From the NCBI GenBank assembly GCA_020402945.1, contig JADBYQ010000026.1:1-63008 (forward strand): DNA of 63,008 nucleotides, read 5' to 3'. The stretch is from Cytophagales bacterium. Lineage in GTDB: Bacteria > Bacteroidota > Bacteroidia > Cytophagales > Cyclobacteriaceae. Positions 36,864-48,600 of the stretch are shown in pieces (positions within the stretch are counted from its first letter, which is position 1; each line of letters starts with the position of its first letter). Position numbers and translations under genes: made by a program. The notes beneath the pieces are model-generated. The model was given only the letters and a program-made list of their open reading frames with translations. It was not told the DNA's origin and ran no database searches.

Positions 36864-39800
36864 TTGAAAAACAAGGTGCAGCACATTAGTGATACCGATA
36901 TCGCTATTATCGGTATGTCAGGAAGGTTTCCGGGCGCAAACAGTATAAGTGAATTTTGGGAAAACCTGAAGCACGGCGTCATTTCAATAAAACGGTATTC
37001 CGATGAAGAATTGATTGAGAATGAAGTGAACATACTTGATCTTGAGAATCCCAACTACGTTCGCGCAAAAGGTACGATCGAAGATGTCGAATATTTTGAC
37101 GCATCATTTTTTGATTATAGCAGTCGTGAGGCAGAGATCCTAGATCCCCAAACGAGGCTTTTAACAGAATTGGCGTGGCACGCCCTTGAAGATGCCGGCT
37201 ATGTGCCTGATAAATGCAAAGACGCGATTGGTGTTTATGTTGGCATTACCAATAACTTATACTGGCAACTGAAAATGATTGCGAGTGGTAAAATTACCGA
37301 TAATGAAACGCTCGGTGTTGCAATTTATAGTGAAAAGGATCACGTAAGTACACGGATTTCATATAAGCTGAATCTAACCGGCCCGAGCTTTACAGTTGAG
37401 ACCCAATGCTCTACTTCACTTGTAAGCTTTCACTTAGCATGCCAGGGAATTTTAAATGGTGAATGCGAAATGGCGATCACTGGAGGAGCTTCAATTAATT
37501 TCCCTAACAAAGCTGGATATATCTACCAAGAAGGATCAATCCATTCGAAAGATGGTATTTGCCGTTCGTTTGATGACAAAGCAAATGGTACGGTTTTCAG
37601 TGATGGTGCTGGCTTGGTTGTCATTAAAAATGCAAAGAAGGCAATTGTCGATGGTGATAATATTTACGCCATCGTGAAAGGCTCGGCCATCAACAATGAC
37701 GGACAAGACAAGGCTGGTTACACAGCCCCTAGTGTTACGGGTCAAAAAGAAGTTATCACGAAAGCTTATAGGAAAGCTGGCATCAATCCGGAAACAGTCA
37801 CCTATGTGGAGACACATGGGACAGGAACTGCTATTGGCGATCCTATTGAGGTGGAAGCACTCACTCAAGCATTTAATACTACTAAGCGAGGTTTCTGCAG
37901 AATCGGATCTGTCAAGCCAAATATAGGACATCTTGATAATGCGGCAGGTATCGCCAATGTCATCAAAGTGACACTGGCTATTAAGAATAAACTGATTCCA
38001 CCAAGCGTAAATTACAATACGCCAAATTCGAAGATTAAGTTTGAAGAGACGCCATTTGTTGTAAATGATTTATTAAGTGAGTGGAAGGAAAACAATGAGC
38101 ATCCAAGAAGAGCAGGGGTAAGTAGTTACGGTGTTGGTGGAACCAATGCGCACGTCATTTTGGAGGAGTACCTTCCAGAAAATTCGTTGACGCAAAACAC
38201 AAATGTGCTTCAACTCATTCCGCTTTCCGCAAGGACGGAGCGCTCCTTTCAATCTGTTGCATCCAACATCGTCAGCTTTCTGAACAACAAGAACGAAGTT
38301 AGTAATGCAGACCTTGCCCATACAATGCAGAATGGAAGGAAGGATTTTCAGTATAGGGGATTTATTTTAAGCCGTTCGATCCAGGAGACAATTGAAAAAT
38401 TGCAGACAGTTCAGACACCATCTGTTGCTGAAAAACCAGGCGATATCAAAACCATATTTTTATTTCCAGGCCAAGGTGCTCAGTACATCGACATGGGGCT
38501 TGAGCTCTATCGCGAATGTAAACCTTTTCGTGATCTGCTGGATGAATGTTTTTCGATCTACCAGGAAATTACCAAGGTAAGCCTCCGTGATATTGTCTTT
38601 AGCGAATCACACGATGCAAATGCGTTGATTAACCAAACAAAATACGTTCAGCCGTTGCTTTTTTCGTATGAGTATGCGCTTGCTACACTTCTCAAAGCGG
38701 CAGGCGTGAAGCCGGATTACATGATCGGGCATAGCATCGGAGAATATACTGCGGCGTGTATTAGTGGCGTATTTAGTCTTAAGGATGCAATGAAGCTTGT
38801 GACTAAACGCGGTGCGTTAATGCAGTCCTTACCAAAGGGCAGTATGATGGCGTTGATGATGGACCCAGAGGCGTTGCCTAAGATTTTACCAAAAGACATA
38901 TCAATAGCCGCCGTTAACGCTACGAATATGTGTGTAGTGTCGGGAACTACTGAAGCCATTGATGCTTTTGAGCAGACATTAAACCAACAAAAAATAGAAG
39001 GTCGGAGACTTCACACGTCACATGCATTTCATTCGCATATGATGCAACCCATACTCGATGAGTTTGAACGTGCTTTTAAAGAAATACCGATCAATGATCC
39101 TCAAACCCCATACCTATCAAATCTAACGGGGAGCTGGATACAGAGTGATGAAATTAAAAAGCCTTCTTACTGGTCTGCGCATCTTAGAAATACAGTACTG
39201 TTTAAAGACGGCCTAGAAAAGTTGGTTGAGATAAAAAACGCCATCGTCATTGAAGTAGGTCCTGGAAATACGCTTGGTACTTTTTTTAAACGACTGTCTG
39301 CCGACGCAAGGAACAAGACGAGCTATAATACGCTACGGCATCCACAAGAAAAATCGTCGGAAGTGGAAACGTTTTACACGTTGCTAGGCAAGCTGTGGCA
39401 AAAGGGATTACCGATCAACTGGAGCAACTTAGTTGGAAGTACCAATAGTAAAAGGATATCGCTACCGGCATACGTTTATGAACGCAGCAAACACTGGGTA
39501 AAAGGAAATGTTTATCAAATGGCACAAGGGGTAGATGCTGCATCAACAAATCAGCGATTGACTGAGAAGTTACATAATCGATGGATCTATAGGCCGGCCT
39601 GGGTAGAAACGTTGCCTAAAAATGTATTCACAGAAGGAAGCCGTGAGAAAGCGTGGCTGGTATTCTCAGATGACAGTGCTTTTGCCAATTCCTTCATTAC
39701 ACACGCATCCATCAATTTGTCAGGGAAGTGTGTTGTTTTAAACGGTCGGGCGTTCAACAAGGAAGCACATCGTTATGTGTTGGATGCATCGAGTAAGGGT

Positions 39801-42443
39801 GATTATAAACTCCTTTTTGAGGATTTGAAACGTGAGATTGGTGACAAAGAAATTAATATTATTCACTTCTGGTCACTCAATTCAAACAATAGCTCCGACT
39901 TATCTACGCAAAAAGTAAAGGAGATTCAGACGAAAGGTCTCATGAGCATTTTGTACCTCGTGCAAAGTGTTAGCACGGTGCTGCCAAAGAATAAAATCAA
40001 CATTAAAATCGTTTCGAATAACATACATAATGTAATGTATAAAGATTTGTTGAACCCATTAAATGCTACCCTGCTGGGCGCAGTGACTACGGTTCCGATC
40101 GAATACAAAAATATTAGCGTATGTAGCATTGATCTTGATAATCGTCATTTGAGCAATCCTTCATCATGTCAGGATGTTTTACAATCGCTCATTGTGCATG
40201 ACACGACAGAGAATATAATTGCCTTGAGAGATGACAAACTCTATATGCGTACGTTTGAGACTGTGCCGTTTAAACACGATGATAAACTTACAGCAATTAT
40301 AAAGGACAACGGCGTTTATCTCATAACCGGGGGCTTAGGTGGAATCGGTATTGAATTGGCAACATATCTGTCGAAAATTAGAAACGTAAGATTAGCGTTA
40401 ATTGGCAGAAGTGATTTTGCCGATAGAAGCAAATGGAACCAGTTAATGAAGTCTGGTGGTGATATGGCGGAAAAGATTCGCGCAATACAGGAGATTGAAA
40501 AGAACGGGTCGCAGGTATTGGTGCTTAAAGGGAACGTGGGAGATAAAGAAAGCATGCTAAGCTGTATTGATAAAATAAACCACGAATTTGGCACCGTTAA
40601 TGGCGTATTACACTGTGCAGGTGTGGCGGGAGGAAATATTATCCAGACCCTTGAGCCTGAAAATATCTATGACACCATGGGGTCGAAAATTTTCGGAACA
40701 CTCGTGCTCGATGAGATTTTGAACCTCTCTAATCTTGACTTTACAGTGCTGTGTTCTTCAATAAGTAGTATTACCGGGACGTTTGGGCAGTTAAGTTATA
40801 CGGCATCAAATTCATTCTTAGACGCGTTCACACATTTTAGAAATTCCCAGGGTAACAAGAATGTTATTTGCTTTAACTGGGATATATGGCAGGAGGTGGG
40901 CATGGCGACTAAAGCGATGCGCGAACTGAACCGTGAAGATAATTTTAAGATAAGTGCGGAAAACATTATTGAACATCCCCTATTTGCTGGCGTTACGCAT
41001 AAAGACCGGGAACGCGTATATATATCGCACTTGAATCCTGCGCTTCATTGGATGCTAAATGAGCACAGAATATTAAAGCAACCGGTGTTACCCGGTGTTA
41101 CCTATATAGAAATACTCGGCCTGATTGCCTCGCGAGAACTACAAAGCCAGCGGTTTAAAATTAAGAATTTAAGTTTTTATGCGCCACTGACGGTCGATGA
41201 GAATACAGAGAAGAGTTTATACTCAATTATTCGTGAAGAATCAGGCGCATATAACTTTTCCATTCAAGAGCGGTATGGTGATAAAAAAGAAGGTGTCTGT
41301 GTGAAGGGCCAATTTCAATACGCCGATGAATTGTCAACGATCTCTATTGACGTTAATGAATTAATTGCTCGCTGCAAAGTAAAAACGATCAATGACGCAG
41401 CTAAGGAAATCAATAAGGACACGGCATTTCTGGAGTTGGGTCAGCGCTGGCGTTGTTTGAAAACTATTCATTTGGGAGAAACAGAAGGCGTTGCCGTGAT
41501 TGAAATGCCAGATGAATTTGTAGATGATTTTGTCGACTACCGTTCGCATCCGGCCATGCTGGATATTGCCTTCAACTATTTCGCGGCGTGGAAAATAGGA
41601 CAGAGTGAATACTTGCCCTTTTCATACAAAAATCTGAATGTATACAAGCCCGTTCCTAAAAAATTATATAGTCATATACAACAAAATGAGGCGATAGACC
41701 AATTGAAGGAAACTTTGTCATTTAAGGTTAACTTGATTGATGAGGCTGGTGAATTGGTTATTTCGATTGATGAATACACGCTGAAAAAGGTGTATAGTGA
41801 AAGAGTTAAGAGCGATAATAAATTCAACAGTGCTATACCGGGTCAGAAGCAAAAGGACAGTAAGGACGAACTTATTCAACAAGGTATCAAGAGTGAAGAG
41901 GGTGCTAAGATATTTGATGTTGTGGTGTCAAACTTTCTAATGACCGGCAGCTCGGATTATGCACAGATGATCGTTTCGAATAATAATTTGAATACCATCC
42001 TTAAACAAGAGGACGGCGATGCGTATTCATACTTCAAAACCAGCGAAGCCAGCGAAGATCAGCCAATGACGGACAGACCCGAGTTGTCGACATTGTACGA
42101 AGATCCGGTGACCGATGTTCAGAAAAAAGTGTGTGGTTTCTTTCAGACTTACCTTCGAATAAATAGGCTCGGCATTCAGGATAACTTTTTTGAGCTTGGC
42201 GTGTCATCATTGGATGTCGTAGAGATTAAAATTGGTATTGAAGAAAGTTTTAGTATCGAGCTTCCGGTGGCGGTGATATTTGAGAACCCAAGCGTAAAAG
42301 CGTTGAGCAAGTATATTGCCAATGAACTGGGCGAACAGTTGGAAGAGGAATTAGTCACCACTGACGGTGTGGAAAGGTCCGTCAAAATTCAAGAAGGGCG
42401 TGAATTATTACAACGACGTCTTCAAGGTCGAACAATGAATTGA
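36864..42443 (+). CDS. Type I PKS module KS-AT-KR-DH-ACP
   Basis: 1859 residues from a TTG start at 36864; I see no in-frame ATG before the KS. KS: TQCSTS (C182), ETHGTG, PNIGHLDNAAG. AT: PGQGAQY, GHSIGEY (S624), HTSHAFHS (malonyl type). KR: TGGLGGIG (1155-1162), SYTASN (Y1312). A hot-dog dehydratase follows the KR instead of preceding it: NEHRILKQPVLPG with H1401 and P1410 but Lys in place of the usual Gly, and HPAMLDIAFN with D1567. The linker after it (about 1690-1740) is poorly conserved. The ACP has LGVSSLD (S1782). The set predicts an enoyl product. The gene lies 25 bases after its neighbour. Confidence 0.94.
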   Translation: MKNKVQHISDTDIAIIGMSGRFPGANSISEFWENLKHGVISIKRYSDEELIENEVNILDLENPNYVRAKGTIEDVEYFDASFFDYSSREAEILDPQTRLLTELAWHALEDAGYVPDKCKDAIGVYVGITNNLYWQLKMIASGKITDNETLGVAIYSEKDHVSTRISYKLNLTGPSFTVETQCSTSLVSFHLACQGILNGECEMAITGGASINFPNKAGYIYQEGSIHSKDGICRSFDDKANGTVFSDGAGLVVIKNAKKAIVDGDNIYAIVKGSAINNDGQDKAGYTAPSVTGQKEVITKAYRKAGINPETVTYVETHGTGTAIGDPIEVEALTQAFNTTKRGFCRIGSVKPNIGHLDNAAGIANVIKVTLAIKNKLIPPSVNYNTPNSKIKFEETPFVVNDLLSEWKENNEHPRRAGVSSYGVGGTNAHVILEEYLPENSLTQNTNVLQLIPLSARTERSFQSVASNIVSFLNNKNEVSNADLAHTMQNGRKDFQYRGFILSRSIQETIEKLQTVQTPSVAEKPGDIKTIFLFPGQGAQYIDMGLELYRECKPFRDLLDECFSIYQEITKVSLRDIVFSESHDANALINQTKYVQPLLFSYEYALATLLKAAGVKPDYMIGHSIGEYTAACISGVFSLKDAMKLVTKRGALMQSLPKGSMMALMMDPEALPKILPKDISIAAVNATNMCVVSGTTEAIDAFEQTLNQQKIEGRRLHTSHAFHSHMMQPILDEFERAFKEIPINDPQTPYLSNLTGSWIQSDEIKKPSYWSAHLRNTVLFKDGLEKLVEIKNAIVIEVGPGNTLGTFFKRLSADARNKTSYNTLRHPQEKSSEVETFYTLLGKLWQKGLPINWSNLVGSTNSKRISLPAYVYERSKHWVKGNVYQMAQGVDAASTNQRLTEKLHNRWIYRPAWVETLPKNVFTEGSREKAWLVFSDDSAFANSFITHASINLSGKCVVLNGRAFNKEAHRYVLDASSKGDYKLLFEDLKREIGDKEINIIHFWSLNSNNSSDLSTQKVKEIQTKGLMSILYLVQSVSTVLPKNKINIKIVSNNIHNVMYKDLLNPLNATLLGAVTTVPIEYKNISVCSIDLDNRHLSNPSSCQDVLQSLIVHDTTENIIALRDDKLYMRTFETVPFKHDDKLTAIIKDNGVYLITGGLGGIGIELATYLSKIRNVRLALIGRSDFADRSKWNQLMKSGGDMAEKIRAIQEIEKNGSQVLVLKGNVGDKESMLSCIDKINHEFGTVNGVLHCAGVAGGNIIQTLEPENIYDTMGSKIFGTLVLDEILNLSNLDFTVLCSSISSITGTFGQLSYTASNSFLDAFTHFRNSQGNKNVICFNWDIWQEVGMATKAMRELNREDNFKISAENIIEHPLFAGVTHKDRERVYISHLNPALHWMLNEHRILKQPVLPGVTYIEILGLIASRELQSQRFKIKNLSFYAPLTVDENTEKSLYSIIREESGAYNFSIQERYGDKKEGVCVKGQFQYADELSTISIDVNELIARCKVKTINDAAKEINKDTAFLELGQRWRCLKTIHLGETEGVAVIEMPDEFVDDFVDYRSHPAMLDIAFNYFAAWKIGQSEYLPFSYKNLNVYKPVPKKLYSHIQQNEAIDQLKETLSFKVNLIDEAGELVISIDEYTLKKVYSERVKSDNKFNSAIPGQKQKDSKDELIQQGIKSEEGAKIFDVVVSNFLMTGSSDYAQMIVSNNNLNTILKQEDGDAYSYFKTSEASEDQPMTDRPELSTLYEDPVTDVQKKVCGFFQTYLRINRLGIQDNFFELGVSSLDVVEIKIGIEESFSIELPVAVIFENPSVKALSKYIANELGEQLEEELVTTDGVERSVKIQEGRELLQRRLQGRTMN

Positions 42444-42455
42444 TACCCTAAAATT

Positions 42456-42472
42456 GTCATCAATGTGATGAC
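42456..42472 (+). repeat. Small palindrome in the longest gap among the PKS genes
   Basis: GTCATCA (42456-42462) and TGATGAC (42466-42472) are perfect reverse complements around ATG. The site lies 13 bases after the preceding stop, within a 220-base gap (42444-42663). There is no T run, so it is not a clear terminator. The same gap holds two similar CCTTACAT(A/G)ATAT stretches near 42513 and 42615. I see no gene or TAnnTTTG promoter in it. Confidence 0.35.
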
Positions 42473-42663
42473 GTTAATAGAAACTTTCTCTGCCTTATCT
42501 GGCCAGCACGATTGCCTTACATAATATCTAATCATTAGACTTGGAATAGTCCGCTAACAGACCAGTTGCCGTGATGCGACAATAAGTGGTGCCGAAGAAA
42601 TGGCAAGAGCCAGCCTTACATGATATATTTTTTTACGCCCATAGTACATAATTCAAGAGACAA

Positions 42664-45600
42664 ATGGAAACAGTAATACAGGATGAAACCGGTTTTGAGA
42701 TTGCCGTAGTTGGAATGGCTGGGCGATTTCCAGGTGCAAAGAACATCCATGAATTTTGGGAAAATATAAAAAGCGGAAAGGAAAGCATAAGGTTCTTCAC
42801 AGACGAAGAGTTGAAGGAATACAACATCGACCCGGGTGTTCTCAAAAATCCAAATTACGTAAAAGCTAAAGGCTATCTTGATAACATAGATGAGTTCGAT
42901 GCATCTTTTTTTGGATACAGTCCAATGGAAGCATTGAAAATGGATCCTCAAATTCGGGTTTTTCATGAGTGCGTATGGCATGCGTTGGAAGATGCAGGTT
43001 ATTACCCTGGTAATTACCGTGGCCAAATTGGCCTTTATGGCGGTGGCGTGAGCAGCCTTCAGTGGCAAGCAATATTATTCTCAGCGCTTGCCGATAATAC
43101 GTTAGATTGGATGTCGACTGAGTTGATTAGTAATAAAGATCTTCTGACAACACGGGTGTCATATAACCTTGGCTTAAAAGGTCCTAGTTTTTCTATAAAT
43201 ACACAATGCTCTACCTCGGTTGTAGCAGTGCATCTGGCTTGCAATGCGCTGCTCGCCGGAGAATGTGACATGGCGCTCGCCGGCGGCGTTTCAATTAATT
43301 TACCACCGAAGACGGGATATACGTATGCGCAAGACATGATCATATCACCCGACGGGCACTGCAGGCCTTTTGATGCAAAGGCAAGTGGCACAATATGGGG
43401 TGATGGTGTCGGCGTAGTTGCTTTGAAACGTCTGCGCACGGCGATTCAAGACAAGGATAAAATATATGCAATTATTAAAGGGTCTGCCATCAATAATGAC
43501 GGTGATTCAAAATCAAACTTTACAGCGCCAAGTGTATCCGGTCAATATCAAGTAATCAAATTGGCGCACCAGTTTGCCGATGTCAATCCGCAGACCATCG
43601 AATATATAGAAACGCATGGAACGGGCACAGCGTTAGGTGATCCTATCGAGATAGAAGCGCTTAAGCGGAGTTTTAATACCGATAAAAAACAATTTTGTGG
43701 CATTGGCTCCGTAAAGGCAAACATCGGTCATCTGATTTCTGCAGCGGGTATTGCCAGTTTTATTAAGACCGTACTAGCTTTACAAAACAAGCAAATTCCA
43801 CCATCTATCAATTTTGAAAAACCCAATCCAAAAATTGATTTTGAGAATAGTCCATTTTATGTAAATACTGAACTAAGAGACTGGAAATCGGAGTACAAAG
43901 TGCGGAGAGCAGCTGTGAATTCCTTCGGAATCGGTGGCACGAATGCCCATATTGTTCTTGAAGAATGTTTGTTTGAAAACAAAAGTAGTGAAGGCGATAC
44001 AGACAACAATCTCAACGTGCTGGTGCTGTCGGCTAAAACCAATCCTGCGTTAGTGGAATTGATTACTGAGTATAAATCATTAGTTGCAGATAAAACAGTA
44101 TCGTTGGATAACCTCGCATTTTCGCTTCAAACGACGCGCAAGCATTTTGAGTATCGTACTGCCATCACCTATAGCGGAAGAACAGACCTCATTAAAAAAA
44201 TAGATGCAATAAATACGCAAGAGGGCAAGGATGTTTTCCGGTTAAAAGAAATTCCCAACATAACATTTATGTTTCCTGGGCAGGGATCCCAGTTTAAAAG
44301 CATGTGCAGCGAGCTATACTCGGCTTATCCGGTATTTAAGAATGAGGTTGACGCGTGCGCTGAGATCGTCAAGAAGTATTTCAATGTGAATATACAGATG
44401 TTGCTTTTTGATGGAGCAACACTGTCAGATAGCAAAATCAACGAAACCCACTATGCCCAGCTGGCCTTATTTGTGGTAGAATATTCGCTCGCAAAGTTAT
44501 TGATGTCGTGTAATGTCAAACCCAATGCATTGATTGGTCACAGCATCGGTGAATATGTTGCCGCTACGCTCTCTGGCGTAATACAGCTGCAGGATGCAAT
44601 CCGGTTGGTGGAAGTTCGCGGCAGGTTGATGCAATCTTTGGAACGAGGAAGTATGGTTAGCGTCATGGCAGACATGGTGGACATCGAGCCGTACTTGCGT
44701 GGGAGTGTGTCAATTGCTTGTGTAAACAGCTCTAGGTTAATAACACTGTCAGGTAAAACGCCAGATATTGATGATTTAATAATTCAGTTAGAATGTACAG
44801 ATCTTCCCTATACGAAAATTAAAACGTCCCATGCCTTTCATTCCTCGATGGTGGATCCTATCGTCGATTTATTTGTGGATGAAGTTAGAAAAGTCACATT
44901 GGCAGAGCCAACGTTGCCCTACATATCGAATATGACCGGTGACTGGATTACAAAAGACGAAGCGACAGATCCGCTCTACTATGGAAAGCATTTGCGCCAT
45001 TGCGTTCAATTCGAGAAAGGAATCTCCACCATTCTGAATACAACGCATACCACATTTATTGAAGTTGGGCCTGGTAATGCGCTGACTGGCTTTGTAAAAC
45101 GACATCGTATTTTCAATGCCAATCACACGTTGGTCGCTACGGTAAGACAAGAAAGAGAGTCGGTGAACGATTGTCAAAAGTTCCTTGACGCCCTTGGCAA
45201 CCTTTGGAAGAATGGCGTAGACGTTGACTTTAAAAGTGTATTGTATCTTGAAGACCGATCGCCCGCTAAAATCCGGCTGCCATTGTATCCCTTTCAGCGA
45301 AAAAGATTTTGGCCGCAGTCGAATATCGACCAGTTTGTGGAGATAGGTCGTGAAGATAACGCGATGGCGAAGAAAGATATAAACGATTGGTTTTATCATC
45401 TATCATGGCAAAAGTCGTATCTGCCTTTAGATATGGAACTGGGCAAGCATTCTTTCAAATGGCTCATTCTGTTGGACGACAAAGATTTTGGAGATTATCT
45501 GCACCTTCACCTGGAAAAGGAGAATCAGCACGTTGTTTTGATTTATAAATCAGACGCATACGAAAAGTTGGATGATGGCCGATACCTGATAGACATAAAG

Positions 45601-48600
45601 GAGCAAGACCATTTTTATCATGTTTTTGAAAATGAGTTTTCGAAGGGTAACCAATTCGATTTCATTGTAAACGCGCTCCCGGTTGAAAAACCAACACCAC
45701 TCAATGTCTTTTCACGTGCGTTGGAAGAAAATGTGTTCAAGAACTTCTACAGCAACTTACATTTAGTAAGGGCGTACGCCAGGGTTTCAGGAACGAAGAA
45801 CTTGAAACTATTAACACTAACCAATAATACTTTTGAGGTCACCGGGAACGAGATTGTCGATCCTTATCATTCGTTGGCGATTGGTGTAACGAAGGTGGTG
45901 CCTTCCGAGTATTCGATGGTTCAATGCAAGTTTATCGATACTGACCTTTACATCGTTGAGAAAACCAATTACCAAAACGTTTTGCAACAGTTAGTAAGAG
46001 AAGTATTGAAGATGGATGAGAAGAGCATTGTTGCATACCGGAATAATATCCGTTGGGAGCAAGTTCTTGTAAAACGCGCGCCAAACGGCGCTAACACCAG
46101 CAGTATTTTGATCCGCGAAAATGGCGTGTACGTCATCACGGGTGGGCTGGGAATTTTCGGCTTCAAATTTTCGGAATATCTTCAAAAGCATAACATCGTC
46201 AAACTTGCACTCCTAACCCGGTCTGTATTTCCCGATAAAGGCTGTTGGCATCACTGGCGAACATACTCATTGGCAGAAATTCTCAGCTTTGAAAATTTGT
46301 CCGCAGCATTTGGACTGGATCGGAGGGATGTCGCGCTTGAGATACGTAAAGACATTTATAATAAAATCATTAAAATTGGAAAAGTAGAGGCGGCCGGCGC
46401 CACCGTAGATGTCTTTCAATGTGAAATCTCCGATGACGTCAGCGTAGAAAACTGTTTCAGTCTTATTGAGAAAACCCTCGGGCCAATTAATGGTATAATT
46501 CATGGTGCCGGATATTATCAATATACACCCATAGCAAGTTGTGCATACGGTGAAATAAATAGTATTCTTTCCCCAAAAGTACAAGGTACACTCGCACTCT
46601 TTAGCTGTCTTAAAAATAGATGCGTTGAGTTTGTAATGCTGCATTCTTCTTTGAGCGCTGTGATTCCCCTAAAGGATTTTTCAGCCTACTCAGCCGCTAA
46701 TTTGTTTCTCGATGCGTTCGCAGCTTATATGAATTCAGTTGGTGGCGTGAGAACGGTGGCTGTGAACTGGGATATATTCAAGCTTCGTGAAGATGAAATT
46801 GGTGCCGTTACTGCCGAAGAGGAAGAAAACAGCAGGCGATATTTAAAATTCCTTAAAGATGGAATTGGTCATGAAGAAGGCGGAATGCTCTTTGATAGGG
46901 TGCTACATGAGATTAATACACAAGTAATTATTTCGCGTAACGATCTCCTGAATGTTCAACGCATCATCGATATGCAAAACGATCATGTAGGTACAACAGA
47001 GCCCACGAACAACAATGCGCGGACGTCAATTTTCAAGCGTCCTAATCTCACTGTTCAATACATGGAACCTCAAAGCACTCTGCAGGAAGAAATGTGTATA
47101 CGGTGGGCTGAAGTTTTAGGATATGACAAGATAGGGGTGCTCGACGATTTCTTCGAATTGGGTGGCAATTCCTTGCAGGCTCTAACAATTATTAATCGCC
47201 TTAGTAAGGAGAAGAGAGTTGATTTGTCGTTTTCTGAATTTTTTAAGAAAACGTCGATTGAAAGCCTTGCCGCCTACATAGTGGAAAGGAAGAAGAACAA
47301 TACTACACCCTTTCAACAGACAGCGATCGAGCGTACGGCAAAGAAAGACTTCTACTGCTTGTCTTCCCCGCAACAGCGTATATATTTCCTGTACGAGATG
47401 GACAAGGGCTCACTCGCTTATAACATGCCGGAAGTAGTGGAGTTGTTGGGTACGGTGGATAAAGATAAATTGGAAGACACCTTTAGAAAATTAATTCATC
47501 GGCATGAAAGTTTGCGGACATCAATTGTGATGAGGGATGAAATGCCTCATCAAGAGATAGCAGAAGAAGTACCGTTCTCAATCGAATATTTTGAATCAGA
47601 CGAATCGGGTGTTGAAACCATCCTAAAAAAGTTTGTTCGGCCGTTTGATTTAACGCAAGCACCGTTATTGCGCGTCGGACTTATAAAGATTGTCACAGGC
47701 CATCAGTTATTATTGATTGATATTCATCATATTATCAATGATGGCGTGACCCGGGGAGTATTGATCAAAGAATTCATGTCGTTCTACAACAACGAAGAAC
47801 TTCACGCACTCACATTACAATATAAAGATTATGCAGAGTGGCAGCAATCGCATGATCAGAAAATGCTATTGCTTGGCCAACGCGATTTTTGGAAGAGTCA
47901 ATTCCAGGACGAGATCACTGCCTTGAATTTGCCGATGGATTACGTAAGACCTAAGGTGAAGACTTATGCGGGTAGTACCTGTTCATTCTCCCTTACTTTC
48001 GAAGAAACAAAAAAAATCATTGCCACCGGTGAGGCTGCAGGTGCCACACCATTCATGACGTTGTTATCAATTTTCAACATTCTTTTAAGCAAACTAAGCT
48101 ATCAGTCAGAAATAACAATTGGAACCGGCGTAGCAGGACGGGGTCATGCTGATTTGGAAAGTGTCATAGGAATGTTTGTCAACTCGCTGCCACTGCGTAA
48201 TTACCCTAAACCCGATTTGACGTTCCGTGAATTTTTATCGGACGTAAAAAACAGAACCCTTGCTTGTTTTGATAATCAGTTTTATCCTTATGAGGAGTTG
48301 ATTAAAGAGCTGAATATTCCGCGCGACACCAGTCGTAACCCGTTATTCGATGTCATGCTGGTCTACCAGAACTTCCCGCTCAGGGAGTTAAGCATACCAG
48401 GGCTTACTTTAAAACCGCGTCAAAACTCATCAGGTATTTCGAAATTTGATCTTACGCTCGTTGTTGCTGAGGCTGAGGGTAAACTATCGTTCGATTTTGA
48501 GTATGCGACGGATCTGTTTAAGCGTGAAACCATCGAGCGGTTCGTTGCTTATTTAAAGCAAATTGTCTATGCGGTCATTAATGAACCGAACATAAAATTG

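Noticed and set aside
37390-43230. TQCSTS in two KS domains, suggesting KSQ-type decarboxylating loading domains
   Set aside because: The Gln precedes the active-site Cys; the Cys itself is present in both (C182 in each protein), so these are ordinary elongating KS domains.
44869-45399. Minus-strand open frame of 176 codons inside a PKS gene
   Set aside because: It is antisense to the AT domain and its linker, with no family features. A chance frame.
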